From: Kryptolebias marmoratus
Lineage: Eukaryota > Chordata > Actinopteri > Cyprinodontiformes > Rivulidae
Length of the DNA stretch: 64,000 nucleotides
Assembly: GCF_001649575.2 (NCBI RefSeq)
Contig: NC_051441.1
Coordinates: 15,100,562-15,164,561 of the forward strand
Direction: 5' to 3'
The notes under the pieces were generated by a model, which had not been told where the DNA came from, searched no databases, and worked only from the letters and a program-made list of their open reading frames with translations. The first letter of the stretch is position 1. Each line of letters opens with the position of its first letter. The translations under genes and the position numbers were made by a program. Below, in pieces: positions 10,301-22,300 of this stretch.

Positions 10301-13300
10301 GATTATGAGACTTTCAGAAACTTATTACTGGATGTGCATCTACAGCTGATTAACTATTGAAGTCAACCCCATTCAAGATGGCTGCCACAGCTTAGTAACC
10401 TCACCAAACCCCAAAATGGCCATACCTCTGTCAGTTTTACAGATGTTACACCACTCTTATATGATTTTAGTCTAAAACTCTGGCGTGAGATGCGGCGGGC
10501 GATATGCATTCCTTCATACAAAGCCAGGCCTTTATTTGGTTTATACAAATCGCTTAGAGCAGTGCCACAGGTCTGCAGCAGAACTTCATTTTTCATATAG
10601 GAGCCATGATTGTTGTGGGCTTTTTGACTATCAGTGGGTCTGATTGGCTGTACTGTGTTCAGCCCCGTCAGCACCACCCAGACCGGCGGAGACGAACAAG
10701 ACGTTGGGTGTGGTGAGGCACTGATTAAATGAACCAAATCCTTACATGTGCAATCAGAGAGTTTTCACAGGAAGCTTTTCTTTCAGCCACACTGAAGTAA
10801 ATGCTTTTTGTTTCGGTGGAAATGTTGTCAAGCTGAAAATGATACGAGTACGAGGTGAGATAAGTCTGCTCTCCGCCGCTGTGTCCCCACGTCGTCGAAT
10901 TTAAAAAAAAAAAACTTTGAGTTTCAAGCTGTTAAATAAAATCAGCCGTCTGATAAGTTAATGATTAAAGATTCCCTCAGTTCCCTGATAAGAAACTCAG
11001 CTGTTTTCAAGGCAGAGCTGATCTGAAACGCATGAGGACAGGTTGAGTTGGCAAATAAAGTACTTTCCAAAATTACAGCCCTGTAACAACAACAACAGGA
11101 AGAACTCCTAAATATTCAGTTCATCACAACACAAAGATGGACTTTGTATTTTAGGTGGATTTTCAGGCTGCTGAAACCTCCATGAGCTGATTTTCGATGC
11201 CGTACAGGATCTTGATTTTCAAACCAAAACTCTTGTTTGTTTTTTTTGTCTTCCAGTGAGCGAGATCTCCATGTTCCTTACGTCTTTGGAGCCGGCAGAG
11301 CAGTACGTAGTCAAACAGTCTTACAACTGCACCATACACACACCCACAATAACACTTTTCTGAAGAAAAGCTTTTGAATTTTGCTGTTATCACTGAAAAA
11401 AAGACCAACTGAACCACCAAAAAAAATTTTTAAATTTATCTTTTTACTGTCAAGTAGTTTCCTTTGAGGTCGTTTTCGTGGGAGAGTTATTTACAAGAAG
11501 CAGCTGTTCTGTGGTTAGTCAGATCTTTACAATGATGGCTTGAATGTTTCCGTACAAGAAAACTGAGCGTCTTGACAGCTGAACCACAGATACGCTGGCT
11601 GACGGGCGGGGGAGGGGGAGGGGGGAGGTAAAACCACGTTTTTAGTCTGTATCTTTGGTCCAAACACAAGTTCTCAGCTGGTGTTCGAATCGGCTGCTGC
11701 GTCACCAGCCCTCAGGTCTTTCAGCTTTATTCAGCAGCCTCTCACTGCACTTGTGTGTTTGTTTGTGTGTGTGTGTGTGGAGAGCTGCTCGGGTGGGTCA
11801 GACATTATCAGCTCCTCGCAGCTGATAAACCCAACCGATCTTCACCCGACAGTTTCTCCTCTAACAACCTGCTTCAGCACTTAAACCTTAAATATCTCCA
11901 CCAAACTTACGCTTTATAGTTTTATGGTACTTGAGTTTATTTTAATTTATCATATTCCCATCTAAGTGAACAGTTTAGCACCAAGATAATGAGTGTCCGT
12001 TCTGTTATGAGTCATTATTAAAGTATTACAAGTCAATTTTTAAGAACTTCTTGAAATTAAGTTTTTTTTTTTATTTAAGCTGGATTTATATTTTAGTTTT
12101 AGGCCTTCTGAAACAAACTGATTGACTTTAGTTATTTGATGCTGAATGCTTGTTATCCATTTTTGTTTTAAGGTGTATTTAAACTAAAGCGTTTCTGTCC
12201 TACCGTGCACTGACCTGACTTTATTTTCTCTGATCTCTCAGTAGGCGAAATGTCTGCCGCTCCTCTTAATCCTTTGAGTCTCTCTTGAACTGCATACACC
12301 TTTTCTTTTTCTTTTTTTACTTTTGTTTTTCTACCAATAAAGTCATTTGGATGAAGCTGTTATGGGTGGAATTTGTTTGATTTCATTTGTAAGAAACCCC
12401 AGAGCAAAAAAAAAACGTGTTTGTCTTCGCTCCTTCCAGAAAAGACAAACTAAACAAGAAAAAATAAAACACAGAATCAACTTATTCTCTTGTACTTTTA
12501 ATATTTAGGCATCATTAGAGATGCTTGAAGTCAGAGTAATAAAAAGATATTTCTTACTTGGTAAAAATAGGTGCCATGTGCATTTCTTGTTTTTGTTGAA
12601 TTTTGATTTAAACACTTAAATTTTAATTTTAAGTGATGCATTTCAGTGATAAATGAGGTTGGTTGTGAACCATAAACCGTGTGTTAACAATTAATAAAAA
12701 ATAAATATATATATATATACATTAAAAGAAGAAAGTATATATTTGCAACAACTCATTTTTGATGTAATCCTTCAACATTTGAATTGCAATCAAAAAGAAG
12801 AAAAAAAGAAAACAGTTTTGTTATAATGTATCTCCCATGATGCTCTCCTAGTATAGATGTTCATCACTTCTTTAAGCTTTTATCAATCTGTGTTTTTAAA
12901 AGTTAAAATCATAAGTAAAATGCCCTGGAAACAAAACTCCAGAGATTTATTGTGGAACCGGGACTTTTAGTACAGTGTTTAGAGGTAAAGTATGGTAGCT
13001 GAGAAAGGACATTCTCAGAATCATTTTCATGTCTGAAGATAACATTTATTTACTGGAGAGGACGTTATGTCTCATTATGGAGATAACGGCTCGTTTCCTT
13101 GAGCAAATTCATTTATTTCAACTTGGAAAAGCTTGTTTTCTTGTACAAATCAGAACTGAACAAATGTAGCATTTCATCAGAAATCAGGGCAGTCTCACCA
13201 TTGATCAGCACTTTACTGTTCTAGATAAAATAAAGTGATTTGTGTGCTTTAACTCTGAACAGATGAGTGACCAGAGTTCTACCAAAGCCTTGTCGTTTTT

Positions 13301-16300
13301 CTCCAAGGTAAGCTCTCCTCTCTTGTACTTGATATTCAACGAGGCGGGGGGGGGTTCTGATTAAACCCTGGTTGTGGCCTGACGTTTCTGTCTCTAACTT
13401 ACATCCATGTTCGTAGATGCAGATGGCCAACCTGGTTGATGCAGATGTGTCCGAGGAGGATAAGATCAGAGTCATGATAAATCAGTCTTCTCTCAAGTAA
13501 GTCGTGTTCAGGGACGTGAAATCTCCGCCTTCAGTCCGGTTCTTTCTCGCTTTCCTCCGTGTGTGGGGGTTTGCTACCTTATCGTTCTGTGTCCCCATGC
13601 TGCTAACAGGTTCAGGTGTCCTTTGGTCGTTCATACAATTGTGATTTTTTTTTTTACATTTTACTGTCGTATCAAAGGTCTCTCCTTCCGTCTCTCTCTG
13701 TAGCTTGAACACAAAGTTTGGAAATGCCCTTCCAGAGAACTACACCTGTTATCGTTGTGGAAATACTGGACACCACATCAGGAACTGTCCGACCAGCGGG
13801 GTACGCACTGTTTTATTTATTTATTTTTACGCAGTGGGGTGTTTTCTAATTTTAACCTGCCAAGGGACTTGTGGGTAAAATTAAGCTTGGATTACTGCAG
13901 TGGGTCGCAAACTTTTTGTCTCTAGATTGCCATTTGGAGTGTTTTTATTTGTTTTTGTCTAAATAAAGAACAAAAATAAACTGCATTTTGCTAGAAGAGT
14001 AAGACCAGACTGATCTGTCAGCCTCTGATTATTTAAAAAAAAAAAGTAAAACATCCAGTCACCTTTTTAGAACCATAACAGTAAAGTTGAATCTGTGCAC
14101 AGAAACCAAAGAAATCTGAATAGCAGCTCAATAATATCACAGTATTAAAGGCTGTAAAGAGTTTATTTTTACTATATATTTAAAAAGAACAAGAATACAG
14201 TTTAGTCTGTTCTAAAATTTATTATTTCAAAGTAAATAAATGAACAAAAATTCATAAAAATGAGCCATTTGAATGCAACTCATCTAGACTTCCAGCTCCA
14301 CATCGNGGGGGGGGGGGGGGGAGGAAACATGGGAAGAATAGCCGTTTGTACGTGATTGTTTCGGGGTCGTTTGTTCTCGCAGCTGCAGCAGTACTGATCT
14401 TGCCTCGCATACGCTTTGTATTTCTGCTTCACATTGCTATCTGTACTTGTGCGATTTAAAAAAAAAATAAACAAATAATAACAGGTTGAATTTGTGTGTT
14501 GACTGTTTTGACACTTAAGACTTGCAGTAAAGGCAGAAATGTGTTTGAGAGCAGGACAAAAACTTCGAGGGTCCCCCGAGGATAAAGAAGAGCACAGGGA
14601 TTCCTCGCTCCTTCATGGTGGAAGTGGACGATCCCAACATCAAAGGAGTCATGCTGACCAACTCCGGACGTTACGCCATTCCTGCTATCGATGCGTGAGT
14701 GTGGAGCAAAGTGTTAAAAAATAAACAACAAGCAGCTAGTTTAGATGAATAACATCATTTTTTGCCCGTTTGTAACTTGATCGTTTTTGGCACTCGAAAA
14801 TAAAAAAAAATCAGATGTGAGTTTGGGCTGTTTGCTCTGTTTTTCATGTTCGTAGTGAGGCGTATGCTGCTGGCAAAAAGGAGAAGCCCCCGTTCGTCCC
14901 GCAGGAGAAGCCTAAATCTGAAGGCGAGGAGGACCCCGTTCCCGATGAGCTCCTCTGCCTGATCTGTCACGACCTGCTGGGCGACGCCGTGGTCATTCCC
15001 TGCTGTGGAAACAGCTACTGCGATGACTGTGAGCTTCTGACACACATCAACACAAACCTAAAATGATTCAGATCCTGATATCCTACTCCAAAAATGTGTC
15101 TGATCCTGTGAAAATTAGTCTCACAACCAGTTAAACTTGTTTTTTTTTTATTCAAAATATCAGCATGCATGAGGTTACAAATGAATAATTTTGAGGTTTT
15201 GCGTTTTTAAACATGTAAGCATCTCCGCCTCCTGTAGGTATCCGCACAGCCTTATTGGATTCAGAGGACCACGTCTGCCCCACATGTTCCCAATCAGACG
15301 TCTCCCCAGATGCGCTGATAGCCAACAAATTTCTTCGACAGGTGATTGAACAGACATTTAAAATGTTATCACTGAACCTCTTTGTTATCTTGCTTCACCA
15401 GACTTTTACTCTTTTTACAAATGTCACGACAGAAACAAACAAACTGACGGCCTTCGTTTTGCCTTTTTTCTTTTTTTTTAATCTCTGAACTCAGGCTGTT
15501 AATAATTTTAAAAAAGAACGAGGCGGCAGCAAAAGTGTGGGGAAAAGCGGCGTCGCCTCCAGCTCCAAGGCTTCGACTCCAGCACCGGCTCCAGTTCCTA
15601 CCCCACCCCCCGTCAGTGTGCAGAGCCAGCTCAGCAAGCCTCTCCAGTCCCCCTGCAGCCAGAAGGTGAACTGCTTCAAGCTGAGGCCTGTTTTTTTAGA
15701 TGTATCATGAACATTTGTGATACTTATATGGTTTCAGTTACAATACATGTCTTGCAAATCATTTAATTGTTGTTTCTTGCTCCAAGGACTCTCTTCTGAA
15801 TCTTCCAAAGGCTGCAAAGCCAACAACAGTAACTGAAAGTCCTGACGTCCCCCCTGAAGCAACCAACCCTGCCCCTGCTGAGAACTCGTCCAACACGTCG
15901 CCGCAGCCTGTTGAAAGCCAAGCGGTGCTCTCCAACAAGTATATAATCACACAAACAGGACCTGTGATATTTGTTATAATGTTGGATAATGTTGGTTCTT
16001 TTCCTTTTCTTACCACTAAATTATTGTTTGTGGAACCCAACCGTTTTTGCTTTATCGCTCACCTCCAGAAATTGGCTCCAACTCTGTGTATTTTACAGAT
16101 ATTGAGCTAAAGTTGGGTGTGGTTGTAGCTGAGAGTCATCCTCAGCATGCACTCTGAGCGCTAACAGATTTCACGAGATCTTGCAATATCGCATGAGACG
16201 GCCCATAATGTCATTTACGAAGCTTTGACCAAAACGGCTGAGACTCTGCCCCTTCTCGTCATGAGCTTAGTTTAAACTCTGGTGTGAAAGGCGGCAGGGG

Positions 16301-19300
16301 GATGTGCATTCTTTAAAGAACTAATAGGCCTTTAAAGAAATGATGTATTCGTGTGATGCCGATGAGATGTTTGTGCCGTTTACTCAGCGAGGATGAGGAA
16401 AAAACAGGCGATGACTTGGCAGCTGTGGCTCCGTTTCTGGCAGTTTCTGACAAAGAGCCCACTGATGCTCCAAAACCGCTGGAACCACAGGTGGAACCAC
16501 AGGTGAGCACACACACACACACACTAAAACACAACACACAGCCACACTTACCGTCTGTGGGGTGTGTAATTTAGTGACGTTCATGTCTGTTCAGGTTAAC
16601 AGCACTGAGGAGACAGAACAGCTTCAGACAGTCTGTGTGAATCAGAGAAACTCCTCCTCTGGTCAGTGACTTTAAGTGCCGTTTTTGTTTTTTTTACTCA
16701 TTCTGTTGTTTTTTTTTTAAAACTGACATTATTTTTCTGCATCTCCAGATTCAGCTTTAGGGCTGTCTTTGTCCTCAAACTCCTGGGAGAGGTATGTCTG
16801 TGTTAGGTAAAGAACCGCTCTGTTTTTGTTCATGTCCCCCTCCCTTTGAGACTGATTTTATTTGGCTCCTCGTACATTATCCCCTCAGCACCTGCTCCTC
16901 CTCTGCTCCTCCCCCTGGAGGCACGACTGAGCCTAGCACCGAGCAGCACCTAACCACCACCACCACCTCCTCCTCGTTGTCCTTCTCTTCATACTCAACC
17001 ACACCTTCGCCTCTCTTTTCCTCCCCCCCTCCTCACACTTTTGTACCAACCCAGCAGCCTCACAGCAGCTACCCTCCTCCTGGGTACCCACAAACCACAC
17101 CCAACTGGAAGCTTCCGGCCCCCCGAGGCGCCCCAATCCCGTCCCTCTGCCCCTCCACCTGCACGTCCCCAATCCCCGTCCTAATTCCCAAGGAGTGGTG
17201 CAGGTATCAGAGAAAGGAAAGAGAAAGGTACAGTAAATATTAGACTGCATCTCAGATTGAATTTTGGAGATTACATGAAGCGGTTCAGTCATTTTTAGAT
17301 GTTTCTCATTTATGAGACTACCAGATGCTGATTGTTTTTTGTTAAAAGCTAAGAGTTTAACTTGCTTACCACACACCAAACCCCTCTTTTCAAACAATAT
17401 GAGCTCATTACTTTTAAAGGACGTTCATTCTGCTGTTTCGTTTTGAAACTCAGGGCTATGACGCAAAATAATTCATTTAATAGCTGAACTTTCTCCTCTA
17501 GAAAACATATCTTAGGGGAAAAAGAAATAACTAAAATTGATGCGGTTTGCATTTCTACTTTTAAGCAAGTGTTTTGGTGTTTAAAGAGCTTTTGCTTCTG
17601 GCTAACTGACTGGAAAACATGACTTCATTAAGAGCTGACTGTCAAAATTGGGAAAAAAAGGATTAGAGTTTACACATTACAATGTCCTTCTTTAACAGAA
17701 ATGATCCTACTTTTGGCTGCAAACCTGCTCTGACCTCTGACACAGTATTTGGGGTTGGGATGTTTGCTGCGCTTTCATTTCGTTGGGTCCTGTGGATTCC
17801 ATGGATGCCATCAGGGGACATTTATACGCCTCAGATTGCTTTCTGTCTCGTCTGAAACATTTTCAAGCAAATTTTTTGGAGTGATGTCCTGCAGGTGGTG
17901 AGGCTACTGCTGTAGGAGACGGGACTCCGGCCATTTCTGGTGTAAACATGCTACGTGTAAACTTCAGGATGCAGGTTTTCTTTTAAAACTCTGCGTTGTA
18001 ATAAGTGCCAATAACTAATATAATGATTTTTAAGAAAAAAAGGGCTGTACATAAATTCAAATGTACATTTACGCTTTTTTTTTCTGTAAAATTAAGCACC
18101 TGAATAAACATTTTTTAAAGCTGAGGATTTCTTTTTTTTCCTCTTAGGAGTTTGTATTGACAAATATTAATTTGGACAAAAGTCCAAAACCCAGTGTGAC
18201 TGTTGGAGTGCACATTTTAAGTGGTGGTGAAGTGTTTTAGTAAAATAATAATCCCTAACTTTAGCTGAAGCTGAAACATCTTCTCAGATGCTTCTTTCTC
18301 TCTCACACAGGTCACCTCACAGACGCTCCTCTTCTCATTCGAAGTCCTCCAAATCCAAGTCTTCCCGCTCCTACTCCCGCTCATCCAGTCGCTCTGCTTC
18401 TCGCTCCCGCTCCAGATCGAGGTATTTCTTCCACCTGCTCAGAGACCTGTGAAGTTTGACATTTTACCATTCTTTTACAATATAAAGCGGTGTATTTTTG
18501 CATTTTGCTCAACCTGTTAGTGACTCTTCAGATGTTATCTTTGCCAACATGACACATAATACATGTTGATGTGAAGTGTACAAAAAAAACAGCTTTCTGA
18601 ATAAAGTTTGGAATGCTTCGTAAAATATACTGTCAATAAAAGAAAGTTGCAGTATGTTGAAAACATTCTCCTTCACTTGATTTAAATTATTATAAAAACA
18701 ACTAATCAAACACAAAAAATGTGTTTATAAATGTGTTTTATCATGTTGAATTAGAGGCAGGTGAAACTAAAACCTGAGCCTGCAGCAGAAGCTGTTATTA
18801 TAAAACAGCAGCAGCTGGGCAGCTTAGCTCGGCTAAAGACGAGAAAATCTCCTGCTTGGGGTCAAGATGAGAAGATGTAGATGCTTGTAGCCATGTTTTA
18901 AGTATTTCAGAAGAAATGTTTTTCATCCTTCCCATTCAACCTCAGCATCTGTTTGTCTTTACACCAAGCTGAATTTACAACTACAGTTCAGACTTCCCAC
19001 ACAATCGCAGTGGAATACCTAATTAACTAATCTGGATTTTTAATTCTGTATTTCACCCTGCTTTAAAGGGGTAGTTTAGATGTTTAAGTGCAGCTCTGTG
19101 GAGATCAGCAATCAAAGCATTTATAGTTTGAGGAATCTGAGAACTTTTGCTCATCAGACCGACACCAATACAAAGTATATTTCTGGCTCTGTTCTCAAAT
19201 TTTTCTCAGTGTTTAAGTGAATGCTAATCGTCTCGGTTTTTACACCACCATTTGTTTCTATTAGATGCCTGGTTCTGCATTAACGTGGTCTATTTTTTTA

Positions 19301-22300
19301 GTAAATTGCTGAACAACATAGTGTTTAGTGTAAATAACCGTTGAACTCTATGTAAATGAAACTATAATTTCCTTAAAGTATACATCTCGCCCACTGTACG
19401 TCAAATAATTACTTTGAGAGTTGCAGTAAAATCTGTGCCGTGGTTTATGAGATACTTTGTTTACATTATCGCACCGCCTGTCATGGTGCGGCTGTAAAAG
19501 TGTAAAAGTTTTTTAAATAGCCTTCATGAACCATTTTAAAACGGCAGAGATCCATTTTAACATGGTTCAACTCTGACTAGAGAGAACTTGTCTCTGATTT
19601 TCCAAACTGAGACATTTCAGATCGCTGCATACTGCAGGTAAGATACTGACTGCTGAGAACTCTGCAGAACCCTACTTGGGTGGGGAAAAAATGTAGTATC
19701 TTTTAATGTATGAGGCTGATTTGACAGTAAGATAGACTCAAACAATGGAAACACTGGGTGTGTCATATGTAACACCTGTTTTCTCTCCTTTTTTTTTTTT
19801 TTTCCAGACCTCGCTCTCCTCTCTCCAGTCGCCGAAACGTTCACACCCACTCGAACCCTTCCTGCTCTTACGGCTACAAACGGCCTAGCTCCCATACGTC
19901 ATCCTCTTCGTCGCGAGGCGGTCACTCTCGGTGCAAGTCATCCTCACACCATCGGAAGAGCAGCCGCCACAGCAGGAGGTCGTCGCCGAGCGGCCACGGC
20001 TCGAAGATACGCGGAGAAGCAGGACGCTCACCGTTCGCAGCCGATACCGGCAGCCAGGAGGTGGACCGGCAGCGCTACCTGCAGTGGAAGGAGGAGTACC
20101 ACGAGTGGTACGACAAGTACTACACCAGCTTCATCAACCAGTTCCACCAGCTGCCTCTTCCTCCTCCGCCGCCGCCTCCATATTCTCAGGACTCTTCCAA
20201 CCCACCGCAGAGTCGACGCCCAGCCAGCCCCCCTTCATCTGAGACCTCCAGCTGCAGTCGCTCCCCTCCCTCCCGGTCCTCAAGTGACACTCACTCCACG
20301 GCGTCTCACCCCTCCATTGACAGCTGTTCGTCAGATAAAGCCAACGACAGGGACTCCTCGTCCTCCAGTGACAGTCGCTCCACGCCATCAGACGGCCGAG
20401 CTCAGCCCAGGGAGATCGGGACGGGCACGGCGACAAAGAGTGGTGGGGAGGCCAATTCACAAGACGCGAATACAGACAATCAGCAAAAACTAAAAGATGT
20501 TGACTCCAGCCACTCAATTCATGAGCAAAAGAAGAAGAGATGTGAAGGAGTAGGAGCAAAGGCTTCTGAATCATTAGACTCTAAAAGTGACCTCAGACAG
20601 GATAAGAGGGGAAACAATGAACCGAATGCCTGCGAAGAGGGTTCTCCAGGACCACACAAAGCAAAAGAATCGGTCCAATTAGCTCTGAAAACAGACAAAC
20701 GTCCAGAGAAAGGCAGGGAAAGAAAAGACAAAAAGGAAAGTCATCTGAAAAACGAGCAAAGCAGTAAAAGTCGAGACTCAGAGTCTAGACAAGACATGCA
20801 GAGAAAAGACAAAGTAAAGCCCAGTAAGGGTCCAGACAGGGTTGGTTCAGAAAGAGAAGAACAGCCTGGAGGAAGTAAAGCTTCGGACTCGAGATCTGAG
20901 GTCATCAGAAAGAGAAAATGGGAAGATAAGGGTAGAAGTGAGAGAAAAAGTAGTCTCACTGTTACCCCTCAAAGTAGCAAATACCCAAAAACTAAATCTG
21001 CAGAACCTCAAAGCCATGACGGTAAATTTCTGAAGCTGTCTGACAGAAAAAAGCCAAAACCAGAAAAAAAGGAGAGTAAAACTGTGCCTCCGACGCCGAG
21101 GAACGTGTGGGAGGGAGGGATGAAGGTGATTCCTCCGAAAAAGATAAGCATCAACATCAACCTGGATGGGAAAAGGAAGGACGAGCTTCCGACACAGGAA
21201 ACCAAAGATCAGACCGGTGTTGCAGAGGAGAACCTAAACAAAGATGGCGCACAGACCGAAGCGGGCGGAAAGAAGGAATCGAGCCCCAGAAATTTAACCA
21301 AAGACAAGCCTGTCCTTCACGTGGTGAAAGAGATCCCTGACAAAGCTGCATTCAGAGATGACAAACAACAGGAATCGGGGAAGAGAGACGATGAGAACAA
21401 AGAAAAGGAGGAGGACTCGGACCTGTGGCACTGCGCCCTCACCAGTGTGGAGGACGTGGACGAGAACCTGACGGGGCTGGAAGCAGAAAAAGGCAAAGAC
21501 GACTGCCGACACAAGCAGGCACCAACTTCAAAGAAAGACGAAGGAACGCGTAGAGAAACCCGAGGTGAACCGCGGCGGGACGATGAAATTACAGCGAGAG
21601 GCAAACCCAAAAACCTTTACGACGGACGCAGCAGCGCTTCGAAGAACGACAGGTCGGCAGATTCCTGTCAAAACTGCCCAGATATGTTCCTCCTGTCTTC
21701 GTTTACTAAATCTGCTTGTCTTTAAACGCAGTGGCAGCTCTGCGAGGGGCAGCTGTGGAGTGGAAGGCAGTCAGAGGAAGAGGACGGGGATGAAAACACA
21801 GGAAGGAAGCTCACAGGACCAAGCTGAAGTCACACAGGTGAATGGTCCGACCAGGTGACGTAGCTGAGTGGTTTCAATGTGTGCATCATGATGTACCTGA
21901 AGGGAAACAACTTTCTGTACTCAGTTAAGCTTAATTCTGTTCTGCTAAAAGGTCTCTTGGTATTACTTCTACAGAGAGGAAAATATTAATTCTTAAACGG
22001 GTAGAAACTTTCATCTTTTATTACTGCTTTCCATTTGCACTTTTTTGCTCTTTTTGACAAAGATGAAAACTTCTAAACAACCAATCTTAAGGTTTTTTTT
22101 AAAGTTGGGGTTAGAGATCTGCCTGTTTTGGTGAGAGGCTCCCCTGGGTTGAAATCCCGGACGAGCCCCCACACATTTTGTAAACGGTTTAAGCCTTTAA
22201 GTCACTGGGCTGCAACTGTTCACACAAAATTGCAAAATTAATTTTAAAAAACATGCAAATTTTCACTAGAAAATGACATTCTGTTGACATTCGTACAGAA

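Larger units (their letters stand above)
9255..11256 (+). other. rbbp6: RBBP6 intron 2
   Basis: 2.0-kb intron carrying the foldback MITE (9661-10092) and a family A internal copy (10255-10520). The rest has no recognisable content. Confidence 0.8.

Noticed and set aside
20134..20574. Minus-strand 146-codon frame opposite RBBP6 exon 17
   Set aside because: Antisense shadow of the Ser/Pro/Lys-rich coding exon; no splice or similarity support.
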